A stretch of DNA of 64,000 nt from Zavarzinia sp. (lineage in GTDB: Bacteria > Pseudomonadota > Alphaproteobacteria > Zavarziniales > Zavarziniaceae): contig JAOZVS010000064.1 of NCBI GenBank assembly GCA_025869435.1, positions 17,779 to 81,778 on the forward strand. Direction: 5' to 3'. Within the stretch, counting starts at the first letter, position 1; every line of letters starts with the position of its first letter. Below are positions 1-9,429 of the stretch, piece by piece. Under the pieces are notes generated by a model. That model did no database searches, was not told the origin of the DNA, and saw nothing but the letters and a program-made list of their open reading frames with translations. Position numbers and translations under genes: made by a program.

Positions 1-334
1 CGACGCTCATCGCCTTTTTCTCGAGGCCCGGCAGCTCGTGGTCGATGCCCTTGCGCAGGAAGGTCGAGAAGGCCTCGGCATGGGCGGCCTCGGCGGCGCT
101 GCGCCCCGCCTTCCGCTGGCTGCCCGGGCGCGCCAGCGCGGTTTCGATGGCGGTGACATGGTCGCTCAGCCGGCCGACCTCGGCGTTCAGCCGGTCGACC
201 GTCTCGATGGTGACGACATCGGCCCGGCCCTTCGTCTCGATCTCGGCGAGACGGCGGTCGTTCTCCGCCCGGAAGGCGGTGAAGACCCGGGCGAGGTCGT
301 CGGTGGCGCTGTGCATGGTGGCAAGATCGGTCAT
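1..334 (-). CDS. HK97/GTA-type major capsid protein, N-terminal part (truncated by window edge)
   Basis: Reverse-strand reading from ATG at 334 gives MTDLATMHSATDDLARVFTAFRAENDRRLAEIETKGRADVVTIETVDRLNAEVGRLSDHV..., a coiled-coil delta-domain-like N-terminus, directly downstream of prohead protease and portal genes. Confidence 0.75.
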   Translation of the reverse strand, partial: MTDLATMHSATDDLARVFTAFRAENDRRLAEIETKGRADVVTIETVDRLNAEVGRLSDHVTAIETALARPGSQRKAGRSAAEAAHAEAFSTFLRKGIDHELPGLEKKAMSV

Positions 335-345
335 GCGTGGTCCTT

Positions 346-894
346 TCAGGGCCGAAGGGCCGCCGCCGCGCGGCGGAGATTGCTGACGATGGCCTGACTC
401 AGCCCCGCTTCATCCGGCCGGGCGGCCTTGACCCAGGCGATGCGCGCCGCCTCGTTGGCGGGCAGGGTGACGAGACTGATTTCATGAAGGGTGAGCGTCT
501 TCAGCAGGCGGGCGCCATCGCCCGCCACACCCGCCGCCACGGTCGAATAGCCGATGGAGAGGCCATCGAGCGCGCCGAGGCGCAGCAGGGCCAGGGCCTC
601 ACGCCCGCGCGCGGTCTCCAGCGCCAGACGGCCCTCGACGAGAAGGCCGGTCTCGTCTTCCTCGATGCGGTCGAAGCGGCCGATGGGCTCGGCCATGTCG
701 TGCTGCCACAGGAAGGGCGGCAGGGCCTTGCGCCGCCGCCAGTCGCCGAGGCTGGCGGCGAAGGCGCCGGGCAGAACCCGGTCGCCCTGCGCGTCGGTCA
801 CGGCGAAGACGCTGGCGTAGCCGGCGAAACTGCCGTCCGGGGCGAGGCGTTTCAACTGGCGGCCGATCGGCCGGCCGACCTCGAAAATCTCCAT
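346..894 (-). CDS. HK97 family prohead protease (GTA-like)
   Basis: 182 aa; FAGYASVFAVTDAQGDRVLPGAFAASL... and LSIGYSTV motifs typical of prohead proteases; located between portal and capsid. Confidence 0.9.
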   Translation of the reverse strand: MEIFEVGRPIGRQLKRLAPDGSFAGYASVFAVTDAQGDRVLPGAFAASLGDWRRRKALPPFLWQHDMAEPIGRFDRIEEDETGLLVEGRLALETARGREALALLRLGALDGLSIGYSTVAAGVAGDGARLLKTLTLHEISLVTLPANEAARIAWVKAARPDEAGLSQAIVSNLRRAAAALRP

Positions 895-897
895 GCG

Positions 898-2115
898 TTA
901 CTCCTTCGTCGCGAGGGGGGCGTAACCAAGGGCGGCGCGGCGCTCGTCAGGGGTGAGGTCGGCGGCGCCGGCGACCTTGGCCCAGCGCTCGGCCCGGCGG
1001 GGCTCCAGCGCAGGCACTTCGTCGAGATCGGGCTCCAGCGCGGCGATGCCGAAGCCGGCGCCGAAGGCCCGGGCGAAGGCGCGCGCGATGCTCTGCGCCA
1101 GCGGCACCACCGTGTCCTCGTAAAGCGCCAGCCGCGCCTCGGCGTAATTGGCGTAAGTCTGCGCGTCGGGCACGCCGACCAGTTGCGGCGGCACGCCGAA
1201 GGCGAGGGCGATTTCCCGCGCCGCGGCGTTCCGCCCCTCGATCCAGTCCATCTCGGCCGGCGACAGGCTGAGCGGCTTCCAGTCGAGGCCGCCGTCGAGC
1301 AGCAGGGGACGGCCGGCGTTGCGCGCGCCCTCAAACTGTTCGGCGATTTCCGCCTTCAGGCGCTCGAACTGGTCGTCGGCCAGCACCGCCGGCCCGTCCT
1401 TCGGCTGATAGACGAGGGCGCCCGAGGGCCGCGCCGCATTGTCCAGCAGGGCCTTGTTCCAGCTGCCCGCCGCGTTGTGCTGATCGATCGCCTGGGCCGC
1501 CGCCTCCAGCGCCGGCAACCCGTGCCAGTCGTCGAGGGGATGGAATGTCTTCAGATGCAGGATGGCCGAGGCGCCGGTAACGGGATCGACCGGCACGAAG
1601 CGCGTCTCCTCCCCCTCGCGGCAATCGAAGCCGGCGGGAATGCCGCCGGGGCCGGGCCGTACCGTCACCCGGTCGGGACGCAGCAGATGCAATTCCCGCG
1701 GCCGGCCCCTCGGCCCGATCGCCTCGACATAGGCATTGCCGGCGATCAGCAATTGCGCCGCCAGCGCCTCGCGGAAAGCGGCGCCTTCGTCGCGCGGGTT
1801 CGGCCGCTGCATCAACCGCTCGAAGGCCGGGATGCTGACTTCCGCCCCCGCGCCATCCCGCGCGATCCAGGGAATGGCGGCGGCCGAGCGGGACACCAGG
1901 CTGACCGCGCGGTGCACGACGACATTGCGGACATAGCCTTCGTCCGCCAGGGTCGCATAACGCCGCGCGGTCCAGCGGGTGCCGGCCGGCGCGGCCCAGC
2001 CGATGACGGCCCGGCCCCTTGGCGCCGCCTTCTGCGCGGGCGCCGGGGCGATCAGGCGGCGCAGGCGGGCCATCAGGCCGGGCGTTTGCACCGGCCTGTT
2101 CGCATGTTCGGTCAT
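898..2115 (-). CDS. Phage/GTA portal protein (HK97 family)
   Basis: 405 aa; VHRAVSLVSRSAAAIPW..., LLIAGNAYVEA..., KTFHPLDDWHGLPALEAA; portal family signature and gene order. Confidence 0.93.
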   Translation of the reverse strand: MTEHANRPVQTPGLMARLRRLIAPAPAQKAAPRGRAVIGWAAPAGTRWTARRYATLADEGYVRNVVVHRAVSLVSRSAAAIPWIARDGAGAEVSIPAFERLMQRPNPRDEGAAFREALAAQLLIAGNAYVEAIGPRGRPRELHLLRPDRVTVRPGPGGIPAGFDCREGEETRFVPVDPVTGASAILHLKTFHPLDDWHGLPALEAAAQAIDQHNAAGSWNKALLDNAARPSGALVYQPKDGPAVLADDQFERLKAEIAEQFEGARNAGRPLLLDGGLDWKPLSLSPAEMDWIEGRNAAAREIALAFGVPPQLVGVPDAQTYANYAEARLALYEDTVVPLAQSIARAFARAFGAGFGIAALEPDLDEVPALEPRRAERWAKVAGAADLTPDERRAALGYAPLATKE

Positions 2116-2119
2116 GGCG

Positions 2120-3454
2120 TTACAGTCTCCGCAGTCGGGGGGCGGACGGGATCGGCCCGTCCATGAGATCGGTCAGGGCCCACACGAGGGCATCGACCCG
2201 GTCGCACGGCCCTTCCGGGCCATGGCTGGTGAAGCGACACATCTGGTCTTCCAGGGTGGCGAGACCGGGCAAGTGCCGCACCCTGCCCTGTTCATAAAGC
2301 GCGGCGATCGGCTCGGCCCGCACCGCCTTGCCCCTTGTCGCGCGGACGGCGCGGTAAGGCACGGCGGGATCGAGGGTCCGCACCAGGGATTCGACGAGAT
2401 CGCCGCCCTGGTTGATTTCGGCGACCAGCCGGTCGGCGCGGTGGCGCCGAAAGGCGTCGATGGCGGCCCTTGCCCATTGGGTCGGCGGATGGCGGCCCGA
2501 GAGGTCGTCGAGCACGACGGCGCTGCCGTCGACAAGCCGTCCGGCGACGATCACGCCGGTCTCCGCCCCTTCCCCCTCCCCGGCGGCGCCCACGGCGGGA
2601 TCGATGCCGACGACGATGCGGACGAAATCCGCGGGCGCCGCCGCCAGCCGGCACAGGTCGAGCCCGGCGCGGGTCCACAGCGCACCCGGCACATCGTCGA
2701 TCACCTCGGCGTGCAACTCCTGCCGGCCAAGGCGCGTGCCCTGATAGCGCCGCACCACCTCGGCCAGGAAGCCGGGGGCGAGATTGGCCCAATTGTCGAA
2801 GGTGGAGCCGCGCGTCACCCGCACCTTGGGGTCCTGCAACAGGCCCCGGATCAGGCGCCCGGGTGCCGGCGTCGTCGTCGCCAGCCAGCGCGGGTTCCGC
2901 CCGAGACGAAGGCCGAGCAGCAATTGATCCCAGGCGTCGGCATCGCGCCATTTGCACAATTCGTCGGCCCAGGCGAGGTCATGCTGCGGCCCGCGCAACT
3001 GGCCCGGCCGCTCGGCGGAAAAGGCGGTGGCGATGGCGCCGTTCGGCCAGGTCAGCAGGCGTTTCGATGGCTCCCACAGCGGCATCATCGAGGGTGGCGA
3101 TATGGCGAGAAGGCCGGACTCGCCCTCGATCATCACCCGCCGGACATCGCCGGCCGTCGCCCCGACAAGGGCGATGCGCCGCGCCCGTCCCGCCTCCACC
3201 TCCATCCGCACCCATTCGGCGCCGGCCCTCGTCTTGCCGAAGCCGCGCCCGGCCAGCACCAGCCAGCCCAGCCAGTCCTCGCCCTCCGGCGGCAATTGGC
3301 TTTGCCTTGCCCAGAAGCGCCAGTCGTGGAACAGGACCTCGGCTTCACGCCGGCTCAGACCCTTCAGGAACTCCGCCCGCTTCGCCGCCGACAGCGAGGC
3401 GAGCGAGCCGCTCCGAAAGCCGCTCGCGGATATCGGCGGCATCGGTCTCGTCAT
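2120..3454 (-). CDS. Terminase large subunit / DNA-packaging protein (GTA-like)
   Basis: 444 aa; Walker A-like LAGRGFGKTRAGAEW, DLAWADELCKW, IVVGIDPAVG nuclease motif. Confidence 0.94.
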   Translation of the reverse strand: MTRPMPPISASGFRSGSLASLSAAKRAEFLKGLSRREAEVLFHDWRFWARQSQLPPEGEDWLGWLVLAGRGFGKTRAGAEWVRMEVEAGRARRIALVGATAGDVRRVMIEGESGLLAISPPSMMPLWEPSKRLLTWPNGAIATAFSAERPGQLRGPQHDLAWADELCKWRDADAWDQLLLGLRLGRNPRWLATTTPAPGRLIRGLLQDPKVRVTRGSTFDNWANLAPGFLAEVVRRYQGTRLGRQELHAEVIDDVPGALWTRAGLDLCRLAAAPADFVRIVVGIDPAVGAAGEGEGAETGVIVAGRLVDGSAVVLDDLSGRHPPTQWARAAIDAFRRHRADRLVAEINQGGDLVESLVRTLDPAVPYRAVRATRGKAVRAEPIAALYEQGRVRHLPGLATLEDQMCRFTSHGPEGPCDRVDALVWALTDLMDGPIPSAPRLRRL

Positions 3455-3881
3455 CGCCCGCCGTCATCCCCTGTTGGTCGAGCCCGAAGGCCTGGCGCTC
3501 CAGCCTGATCAGCTTCTCCGCCGTGCCGCCCAGGGCGCGGACGAGGCCGGCCACCGTCTCGGCCCCGGCGGCGAAAGGCCCTTCCCCCGGCGGCCCCACC
3601 GACGAGAGATGATCACGCAAGGACTGCTGCACGACCCCCAGCGTCTCGCGGAGGTCGGACAGGAGGCGGCGGTGTTCCCGCGCCACTTCCAGCCCGCGCC
3701 GGGCGGCCAATTGCTTTTCATCCTCGCGCGGATCGCCCCGCGCCCAACCCTCGGCCGCAGCGCGTTTGCGCAGGGCATATTCCGTGAGGCCGTAGCTGCC
3801 GGCGATTTCCGACAGAAAAAGCTGGCCGAGGCGGTATTCCCGCTCCACGGCCAGCCAGTCGATGACGTCGCTCTGGGTCAT
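3345..3881 (-). CDS. Terminase small-subunit-like / GTA gene 1-like protein
   Basis: MTQSDVIDWLAVEREYRLGQLFLSEIAGSYGLTEYALRKRAAAEGWARGD... has an HTH-like N-terminus, overlaps the start of the terminase large subunit and sits first in the cluster; start at 3881 preferred over 3926. Confidence 0.65.
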   Translation of the reverse strand: MTQSDVIDWLAVEREYRLGQLFLSEIAGSYGLTEYALRKRAAAEGWARGDPREDEKQLAARRGLEVAREHRRLLSDLRETLGVVQQSLRDHLSSVGPPGEGPFAAGAETVAGLVRALGGTAEKLIRLERQAFGLDQQGMTAGDDETDAADIRERLSERLARLAVGGEAGGVPEGSEPA

Positions 3882-3902
3882 CGCCAATTCCGGAATGTAT
3901 CG

Positions 3903-3925
3903 ATTATGTACCCATAATGTGCACA
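3903..3925. promoter_or_regulatory. Palindromic sites upstream of the GTA-like operon
   Basis: ATTATG-TACC-CATAAT (3903-3918) immediately followed by TGTGCACA (3918-3925) in the short gap upstream of the first GTA gene. Confidence 0.4.
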
Positions 3926-3938
3926 ATGCGCACAGATG

Positions 3939-4838
3939 TCAAGCGGATTCTGCGGCCCTCACGCGCGCGTTCAGGGCATCCACCGCCTCGACCACCCGCC
4001 CCGGAAATTCCATCGGAATGAAATGGCTTGAGCCGGGCACCTGTTCGATCACCGCCCCCGGCTGCTGGGCCCGCAAGGCGGCGGCGCCCTTTGGCCCCAG
4101 GGTCGACTGATGGTCGGCATAAAGGACGGAGAGCGGGCATTGCACCCGGCCGATGCGGCGCCAGAACGACAGGCCGATGGTGGAAAAGGTCTTGGCTTCC
4201 CACGCCGGGCTGCAGGCAAGGCGCACGCTGCCGTCCGCGTTGTCGATCGTGCCGCCCGCGACATAGGACTCGAGGAAGCCCGGCTCCCAGGTCTTGAAGG
4301 CACCCTTGCCGCCATAGGCCTTGATCATCACCGCGCGGGATGGCCAGACCTCTTTCCGCTTCGACGCCCGCTCGGCCAGCGGCAGGCGATGCGCGAGGCC
4401 GGCGAGCCGGGCGATGGCGAAGGCCGGCACGGCGACGCGCGGCACCACGGCGGGATCGATCAGCAGAAGCCCGGCGGCCAGGTCCGGGTGCAGCGCCGCC
4501 AGTTCGGCGCTGACCGCGCCGCCCATGGAATGGCCGACCAGGATCGCCTTCTGCCCGAAGCCCCGCAGGATGGGCACCAGGTCATGGACATAGCGCGCCC
4601 AGGATTTCAGGCGCGAAGCCTGCGCCGGCACGTCCGACAGCCCATGGCCGCGCAGATCGACGGCCCGCACCGTGTAACGCCCGGCCAGTTCCTCGAGCAG
4701 CGGGCGGTAGGTTTCGGCGTTCATGCCGGTCGCATGGGCGAAATGGACGAGCGGGGCCTGTCCCAGCTCGGGACCGCCGGCAAGGCAGGAGAAATGGCCG
4801 GCCCCGGCGGGGATTTCGATACGGTGAAGCAACGACAC
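3939..4838 (-). CDS. Alpha/beta hydrolase
   Basis: GTG start at 4838: VSLLHRIEIPAG...; VDLRGHGLSD, VGHSMGGAV nucleophile elbow, GSSHFIPME catalytic His. Confidence 0.88.
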   Translation of the reverse strand: MSLLHRIEIPAGAGHFSCLAGGPELGQAPLVHFAHATGMNAETYRPLLEELAGRYTVRAVDLRGHGLSDVPAQASRLKSWARYVHDLVPILRGFGQKAILVGHSMGGAVSAELAALHPDLAAGLLLIDPAVVPRVAVPAFAIARLAGLAHRLPLAERASKRKEVWPSRAVMIKAYGGKGAFKTWEPGFLESYVAGGTIDNADGSVRLACSPAWEAKTFSTIGLSFWRRIGRVQCPLSVLYADHQSTLGPKGAAALRAQQPGAVIEQVPGSSHFIPMEFPGRVVEAVDALNARVRAAESA

Positions 4839-4967
4839 GGGCTGTTTCCTTGTTTTTCTTCCCCATCCTGCGGCAGGAATGCCACGGCCGTCCATCGACA
4901 GCCCGTGTTGCGATGCGATAGACTCAAGGGACATTTTCCCGCCACAAAACTCATGTCTGGTGCCTTG

Positions 4968-5504
4968 ATGGTACGCCGTCTGACCGAAGAACCCCTGATG
5001 ACCCGCGGCATCTCCGCGGAAAACACGCGCCCTGGCCATATCGGCCGGGTGGAGCCGGTGGTCGCCCTGCCGCCGCGCGGCCGGCATGGACCGGACTGGG
5101 GCCTTGTCCTCATCACCGTCGCCTTCCTTGGTGGCGCCGCCGGTCTTCTCTATTTCGGCTACATGAGCCGGCAAGGCGATTCGCTGGCCGCCGGCGAAAC
5201 CCGGGTCATCGCCGGTCGCCCGGACACGGTGATTCCCGACTCAGCTTCCGCTGGCGCGCCGGTCGTCACGCCTGCCGCTTCTGGCACCGGCGGCACGGCC
5301 AGTCCCGGCAGCACGGCCGGCGCCCCGCCGCCCGCCGCCGATGGCAGCGGCTATTCCCTCAGCAGCCCGGCTCAGGGCGGCGACGTGACGACCCGCCCGT
5401 CCGCTCATAGCGCCCCAGAGCCGCGGGGAACCTCGAAGCCACGCCCCACGTCGAGCGCGCCGGGCGTCCTGCAGGCGCCCCCCGGGGTGAAGCCGGTCAA
5501 ATAG
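4968..5504 (+). CDS. Hypothetical single-TM protein with Pro/Gly/Ala/Ser-rich C-terminus
   Basis: MVRRLTEEPLMTRGI...WGLVLITVAFLGGAAGLLYFGYM... then low-complexity tail; start chosen inside the longer ORF 4110..5504. Confidence 0.5.
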   Translation: MVRRLTEEPLMTRGISAENTRPGHIGRVEPVVALPPRGRHGPDWGLVLITVAFLGGAAGLLYFGYMSRQGDSLAAGETRVIAGRPDTVIPDSASAGAPVVTPAASGTGGTASPGSTAGAPPPAADGSGYSLSSPAQGGDVTTRPSAHSAPEPRGTSKPRPTSSAPGVLQAPPGVKPVK

Positions 5505-5589
5505 CCGGTTTCACCCCCGCGCAAAAAAACGCACACACGGCTTGCACATCCCGCCGCCCTGTGGCAGTTTCCGCGCCCTGAACGCAGGC

Positions 5590-5664
<75 letters not shown>

Positions 5665-5792
5665 GTTCAGCGCGCGTTCGCGATCATCGGCGAAGCGTCC
5701 CGTCGATACCGATCGACCTCCCCCACGACCGTCAGTTTCAATAGGCCGCCCCGGAAACCGGGAATGGCAGGTCTGCAGGTTTCACCCCCGCC

Positions 5793-5837
5793 ATGTAAAC
5801 CTATGCTTTACATTTTATCCGTAAGGCGATACCTTAC
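5793..5837. promoter_or_regulatory. Two tandem palindromes, candidate HigA operator
   Basis: ATGTAAA-N7-TTTACAT (5793-5813) and GTAAGG-N5-CCTTAC (5821-5837) directly upstream of the higB ATG at 5842. Confidence 0.6.
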
Positions 5838-5841
5838 AAAT

Positions 5842-6114
5842 ATGATCAAGTCGTTCAGATCGACGGCCGTTGAAGCCTTCTTCACCGCCGGCAACAGCCG
5901 GAGGCTTCCGGTGCAGAACACGGCCCGGCTGCGACGGCTGCTTCTCGCCCTTGATGCGGCGGCAACACCTGAAGACATGAATTTGCCGGGCTTCAGATTT
6001 CACCCCCTGCACGCCGCACCACCTCGCTGGTCCGTGTGGGTATCGGGCAATTATCGCCTGACATGGGCATGGGATGGCGGCGCCACCCACGTCGACGTGG
6101 AGGATTACCACTGA
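5842..6114 (+). CDS. higB: HigB-type (RelE superfamily) toxin
   Basis: MIKSFRSTAVEAFFTAGNSRRLPVQNTARLRRLLLALDAAATPEDMNLPGFRFHPL...GNYRLTWAW; canonical HigB pattern, coupled to HigA. Confidence 0.92.
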   Translation: MIKSFRSTAVEAFFTAGNSRRLPVQNTARLRRLLLALDAAATPEDMNLPGFRFHPLHAAPPRWSVWVSGNYRLTWAWDGGATHVDVEDYH

Positions 6115-6410
6115 TGACTTCCGCACTTGCCCCGATGCATCCCGGCGAACTTCTCCGGGAGGAGATCATCCCGGCGACCGGGCTGACCAAGACCGATGTC
6201 GCCAACCGGCTGCATATCTCGCGCCAGAGCCTCTACGACATCCTGAGCGGCCGGCAACCGGTGACCGCCAATATCGCCCTGCGGCTTTCCCGCCTGTTCG
6301 GCACGTCGCCCGCCTTCTGGCTCAATCTTCAGGCCACCCATGACATCGCGGTCCTGGGCGACCAGATGAAGCAGGAACTGGAAACGATCGAGCCGATGGA
6401 AGCCGCATGA
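6114..6410 (+). CDS. higA: HigA-type antitoxin (XRE HTH)
   Basis: MHPGELLREEIIPATGLTKTDVANRLHISRQSLYDILSGRQPVTANIALRLSRLFGTSPAFWLNLQ...; overlaps higB stop by one base. Confidence 0.94.
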   Translation: MTSALAPMHPGELLREEIIPATGLTKTDVANRLHISRQSLYDILSGRQPVTANIALRLSRLFGTSPAFWLNLQATHDIAVLGDQMKQELETIEPMEAA

Positions 6411-6544
6411 GATAGGGCCGAAGCGGCGGCGCCGTTTCCCCTCATCGACTTTCGTCCGGTATCCCGGCGCCGCTTTGCGCTTGGCCTCACGGCCCGACAC
6501 GAGCACAATCGCGCCCAAGCTCACAAAAAAGGAGCGCTCGGGGG

Positions 6545-7186
6545 ATGATCAGGACCATCGATCTATCGATGAAGAAGGTGCCGCGCCAGCGCCGCGCCGA
6601 AGTCACTGTCGAAGCCATGATCGACGCGGCATCCGAATTGCTGTCGACCCTGCCTTACGACAGCGTGACCACCAACAGGATCGCGGAACGCGCCGGGGTC
6701 GGCATCGGCTCGCTCTATCAGTATTTTCCGAACAAGGAAGCCATTGTCGCCCGTGTCGTCGCCTATTGGGTGCAGGACATGCTGGAAGAGGTCGGCAATG
6801 CCCTGGCGGCGTCCACCCAGCTGTCGCTGGCGGAAGCCGCTCTCGCCATTGTTTCCACGCTGTTCGAAGTGGTCGACCGTCACCGGGTGAAGGTGCGCCT
6901 GATCCTTGAGGTGATCCCCTTCGCGCTGCAGATCCCCGCCGTCGCCAACCTGCCCCGGACCCTCGTGATGATGTCGGCCCAGGCCCAGGCCTCGATTCGT
7001 GACCGGCTGAATTTCGCCCGCCCCGAAGTCGCGTCCTATGTCCTGATGGTGATGACCCGCGCCTCGATCATCGAGACGGTGCTGCATTGCCCGCCCCACC
7101 TCGCCCGCCCCGAGGTCGAGCGGACCATCGCCGATTTCATCGCCCGCATCATGGTGGGCAACACTTCGCCCCTCGTCGCCGCCTGA
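6545..7186 (+). CDS. TetR/AcrR family transcriptional regulator
   Basis: RRAEVTVEAMIDAASELLSTLPYDSVTTNRIAERAGVGIGSLYQYFPNKEAIV. Confidence 0.93.
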   Translation: MIRTIDLSMKKVPRQRRAEVTVEAMIDAASELLSTLPYDSVTTNRIAERAGVGIGSLYQYFPNKEAIVARVVAYWVQDMLEEVGNALAASTQLSLAEAALAIVSTLFEVVDRHRVKVRLILEVIPFALQIPAVANLPRTLVMMSAQAQASIRDRLNFARPEVASYVLMVMTRASIIETVLHCPPHLARPEVERTIADFIARIMVGNTSPLVAA

Positions 7187-7191
7187 CGGCG

Positions 7192-9423
7192 TCAGAACTG
7201 ATAGGTCGCGGCGACCCCCAGGAAGTCCCGATCGATGAAGGGGTTGCGCGAACCATTGGTCCCGCCCCCGGCGCCGAAGGACTTGAAGTAACTCACGCTG
7301 ACCGAGAAGCTCTGCGAGAAGTCGCCGCGCAGCCCAAGCAGGATCGCGGTCATGCTCTTGGTGAAGCCGGGCAATGGTGCCGGCGTATTGCCGAACAGCC
7401 CGTGGGAAAAGGCGATGGAGGGTGTCAGCTTCACGCCGTCGATCAGGTTCGGGTAATCGAACAGGAACAGGCCCTGCACCCCGCCCGACCATCGGGTCGG
7501 CAGCTTGCCGGTATCCCAGAAGGGATCGCCCAGGGCCGTCACCGGCACCCGGGGCGAGACCTCGGCCACGCTGGTCAGGTTCAGGGCGCGACTGTAGAAG
7601 CCGGAAAAGCCGTTCTGGCCATAGGCGGCGTAAGGGTAACCATCCTTCAGATCGACATGCAACGCGCCGAACTCGACAAGGGCGATGATCGAGGACGCGC
7701 CGGTGACCTCGGCCACCCAGTCGGTTCCACCGAAGATCTTGGTCAGGCGCAGCGCCGCCTGCCAGACATCATGGCGGCGGTCGGCGCGGATGATGCGGCC
7801 AGGGATATACTGGTCGTCGAACGTCTCGCCGGCCGGTCCATCGGCGATCGGCGCGATGCCGAAGTTCTTCACGTAAAGTGGATCGTTGGGCAATGTCGTG
7901 CCGCCGATCGTGGTCGGCCCGATGGGCAGCTGGGCATTATAGGCCCCCTGATCGATCGGAATGCCACCCGCCTGATTGATCGCCTGCCCGAAGAAGGCCG
8001 GGGCCGAAATCAGCACCGGGACATCGTGCTTGTAGGAAATCTCGCCATTGATGGCGATGCCCGACCAGTTTTCCGTCGTGTTGAAGGCAAGGCCCAGCAT
8101 GGCGATATCGTCGGGGTAATACTGATAGAAATTGCTGTTTTCGAGGTTTTCGAACACGGTCGAGCGCGGCAGCGTGCCCAGCGACGGCTCTATCGCCGCC
8201 GACAGGATCGGCGCCACGGCCGGACTGAGAATGTCCGAGGCGAGATTGCCGCCGGTCACGAAACCCGGCACCAGCTGGCCGATCACCGACGTCAGGGCCT
8301 GCTGCTGCTCGAGACCAAGGGCGGACAGCGCGCTGCCCAGCACGCCCGCTGGCGCCGTCGCCAGATCGACCTCGCCGGTGCCCGCCGCATAGTGCTCGGG
8401 CGCCTGGAAATAGACCGAGGGCAGGCGGCTGCGGTAGTTCACGTAGAACAGCTGGAATTCCGTATTGTTCAGCTCGGGCATGAAGTAACGCATGGCGACG
8501 CCCCAGTCACCGCCTGAAGGATCGTCGATCCGGTGCAGCGGCAGGCTGGTCGACAACGCCCGAGGGCCACTGCCGTAAGGCGCCGGCGGATTGTCATAGT
8601 CCGCCGGATCATCGCGCCCCGCCGTGAAGGACCGCGTATCGCCGTAATCGGTGAAGACCGAGGTGCCGGAGGAGCCCTCGCAGAGATTGTCGTTGAATGA
8701 GAGGAAGCTGCCGCAGACCGGCAGGCGCGCCGGCTCGAAATCGAACTGGTAAAACGCCTCGAAGGATGGGCCGTCGGCCAGTTCATAGGCCAGCTTGATC
8801 ATCGGCACCGGGATCAGCGCATCCTTCAACTCCGCCCCCGGAGTCAGGATTTTCGTCACGTCGATCGGGTTGATCACCGAAATGCCGTTCAGGGTGAACA
8901 ACGCCTCGCCCCAGTTCAGGATCTGATTGCCCAGCTTGATCTGCAGATTGTTGCCGAAGACATCGAGATTGGTGCCGACGTAATATTCCCGCAAGGTCGC
9001 GTCCCAATCCGCCTTGTCCTTGGCGCGGGGCGAATATCGCCCGCGCCAGGGCCGCTCCGCCGGGCCGTTTTCCGCCAGCTGGTTGTTCATGGCGATACTG
9101 TCGATGAAGGCTTCGCCGCTGATCGTCGCGAACCAGTCGCGCCACTTCAGGCGCAGCTCCGAACGCACGGTGGTCAGTTGCGAGACGATGTCGTATTTGT
9201 CGAAATTCAGGTTGCCGTCATCGGCGTCGGCCGGCGTGTAGCGCCCCCCGTTGTAATATCCGACGTTACGCGGATCGCGGTCGGCCATGCGCATCTGCGC
9301 CCCGACCGACAGCGTGGTGATGACCGTGCCCGTGATTTCATCGCCCAGTTCGAAATCATAGGCGGCGGCGGATGTCGCCATGGCCAGGACCGCCAGGCCG
9401 GCGATTGTCCCCTTCGTCATCAT
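7192..9423 (-). CDS. DUF1302 family outer-membrane-associated protein
   Basis: 743 aa with signal peptide MMTKGTIAGLAVLAMATSAAAYDFELG; long beta-rich protein; paired with DUF1329. Confidence 0.88.
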   Translation of the reverse strand: MMTKGTIAGLAVLAMATSAAAYDFELGDEITGTVITTLSVGAQMRMADRDPRNVGYYNGGRYTPADADDGNLNFDKYDIVSQLTTVRSELRLKWRDWFATISGEAFIDSIAMNNQLAENGPAERPWRGRYSPRAKDKADWDATLREYYVGTNLDVFGNNLQIKLGNQILNWGEALFTLNGISVINPIDVTKILTPGAELKDALIPVPMIKLAYELADGPSFEAFYQFDFEPARLPVCGSFLSFNDNLCEGSSGTSVFTDYGDTRSFTAGRDDPADYDNPPAPYGSGPRALSTSLPLHRIDDPSGGDWGVAMRYFMPELNNTEFQLFYVNYRSRLPSVYFQAPEHYAAGTGEVDLATAPAGVLGSALSALGLEQQQALTSVIGQLVPGFVTGGNLASDILSPAVAPILSAAIEPSLGTLPRSTVFENLENSNFYQYYPDDIAMLGLAFNTTENWSGIAINGEISYKHDVPVLISAPAFFGQAINQAGGIPIDQGAYNAQLPIGPTTIGGTTLPNDPLYVKNFGIAPIADGPAGETFDDQYIPGRIIRADRRHDVWQAALRLTKIFGGTDWVAEVTGASSIIALVEFGALHVDLKDGYPYAAYGQNGFSGFYSRALNLTSVAEVSPRVPVTALGDPFWDTGKLPTRWSGGVQGLFLFDYPNLIDGVKLTPSIAFSHGLFGNTPAPLPGFTKSMTAILLGLRGDFSQSFSVSVSYFKSFGAGGGTNGSRNPFIDRDFLGVAATYQF

Positions 9424-9429
9424 GGCCCC

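Noticed and set aside
337-2166. 609-aa plus-strand ORF
   Set aside because: Antisense to the GTA portal and protease genes
1-3926. Intact prophage
   Set aside because: No integrase, repressor, replication or lysis genes in view and the order matches GTA head genes; the left edge prevents a final decision
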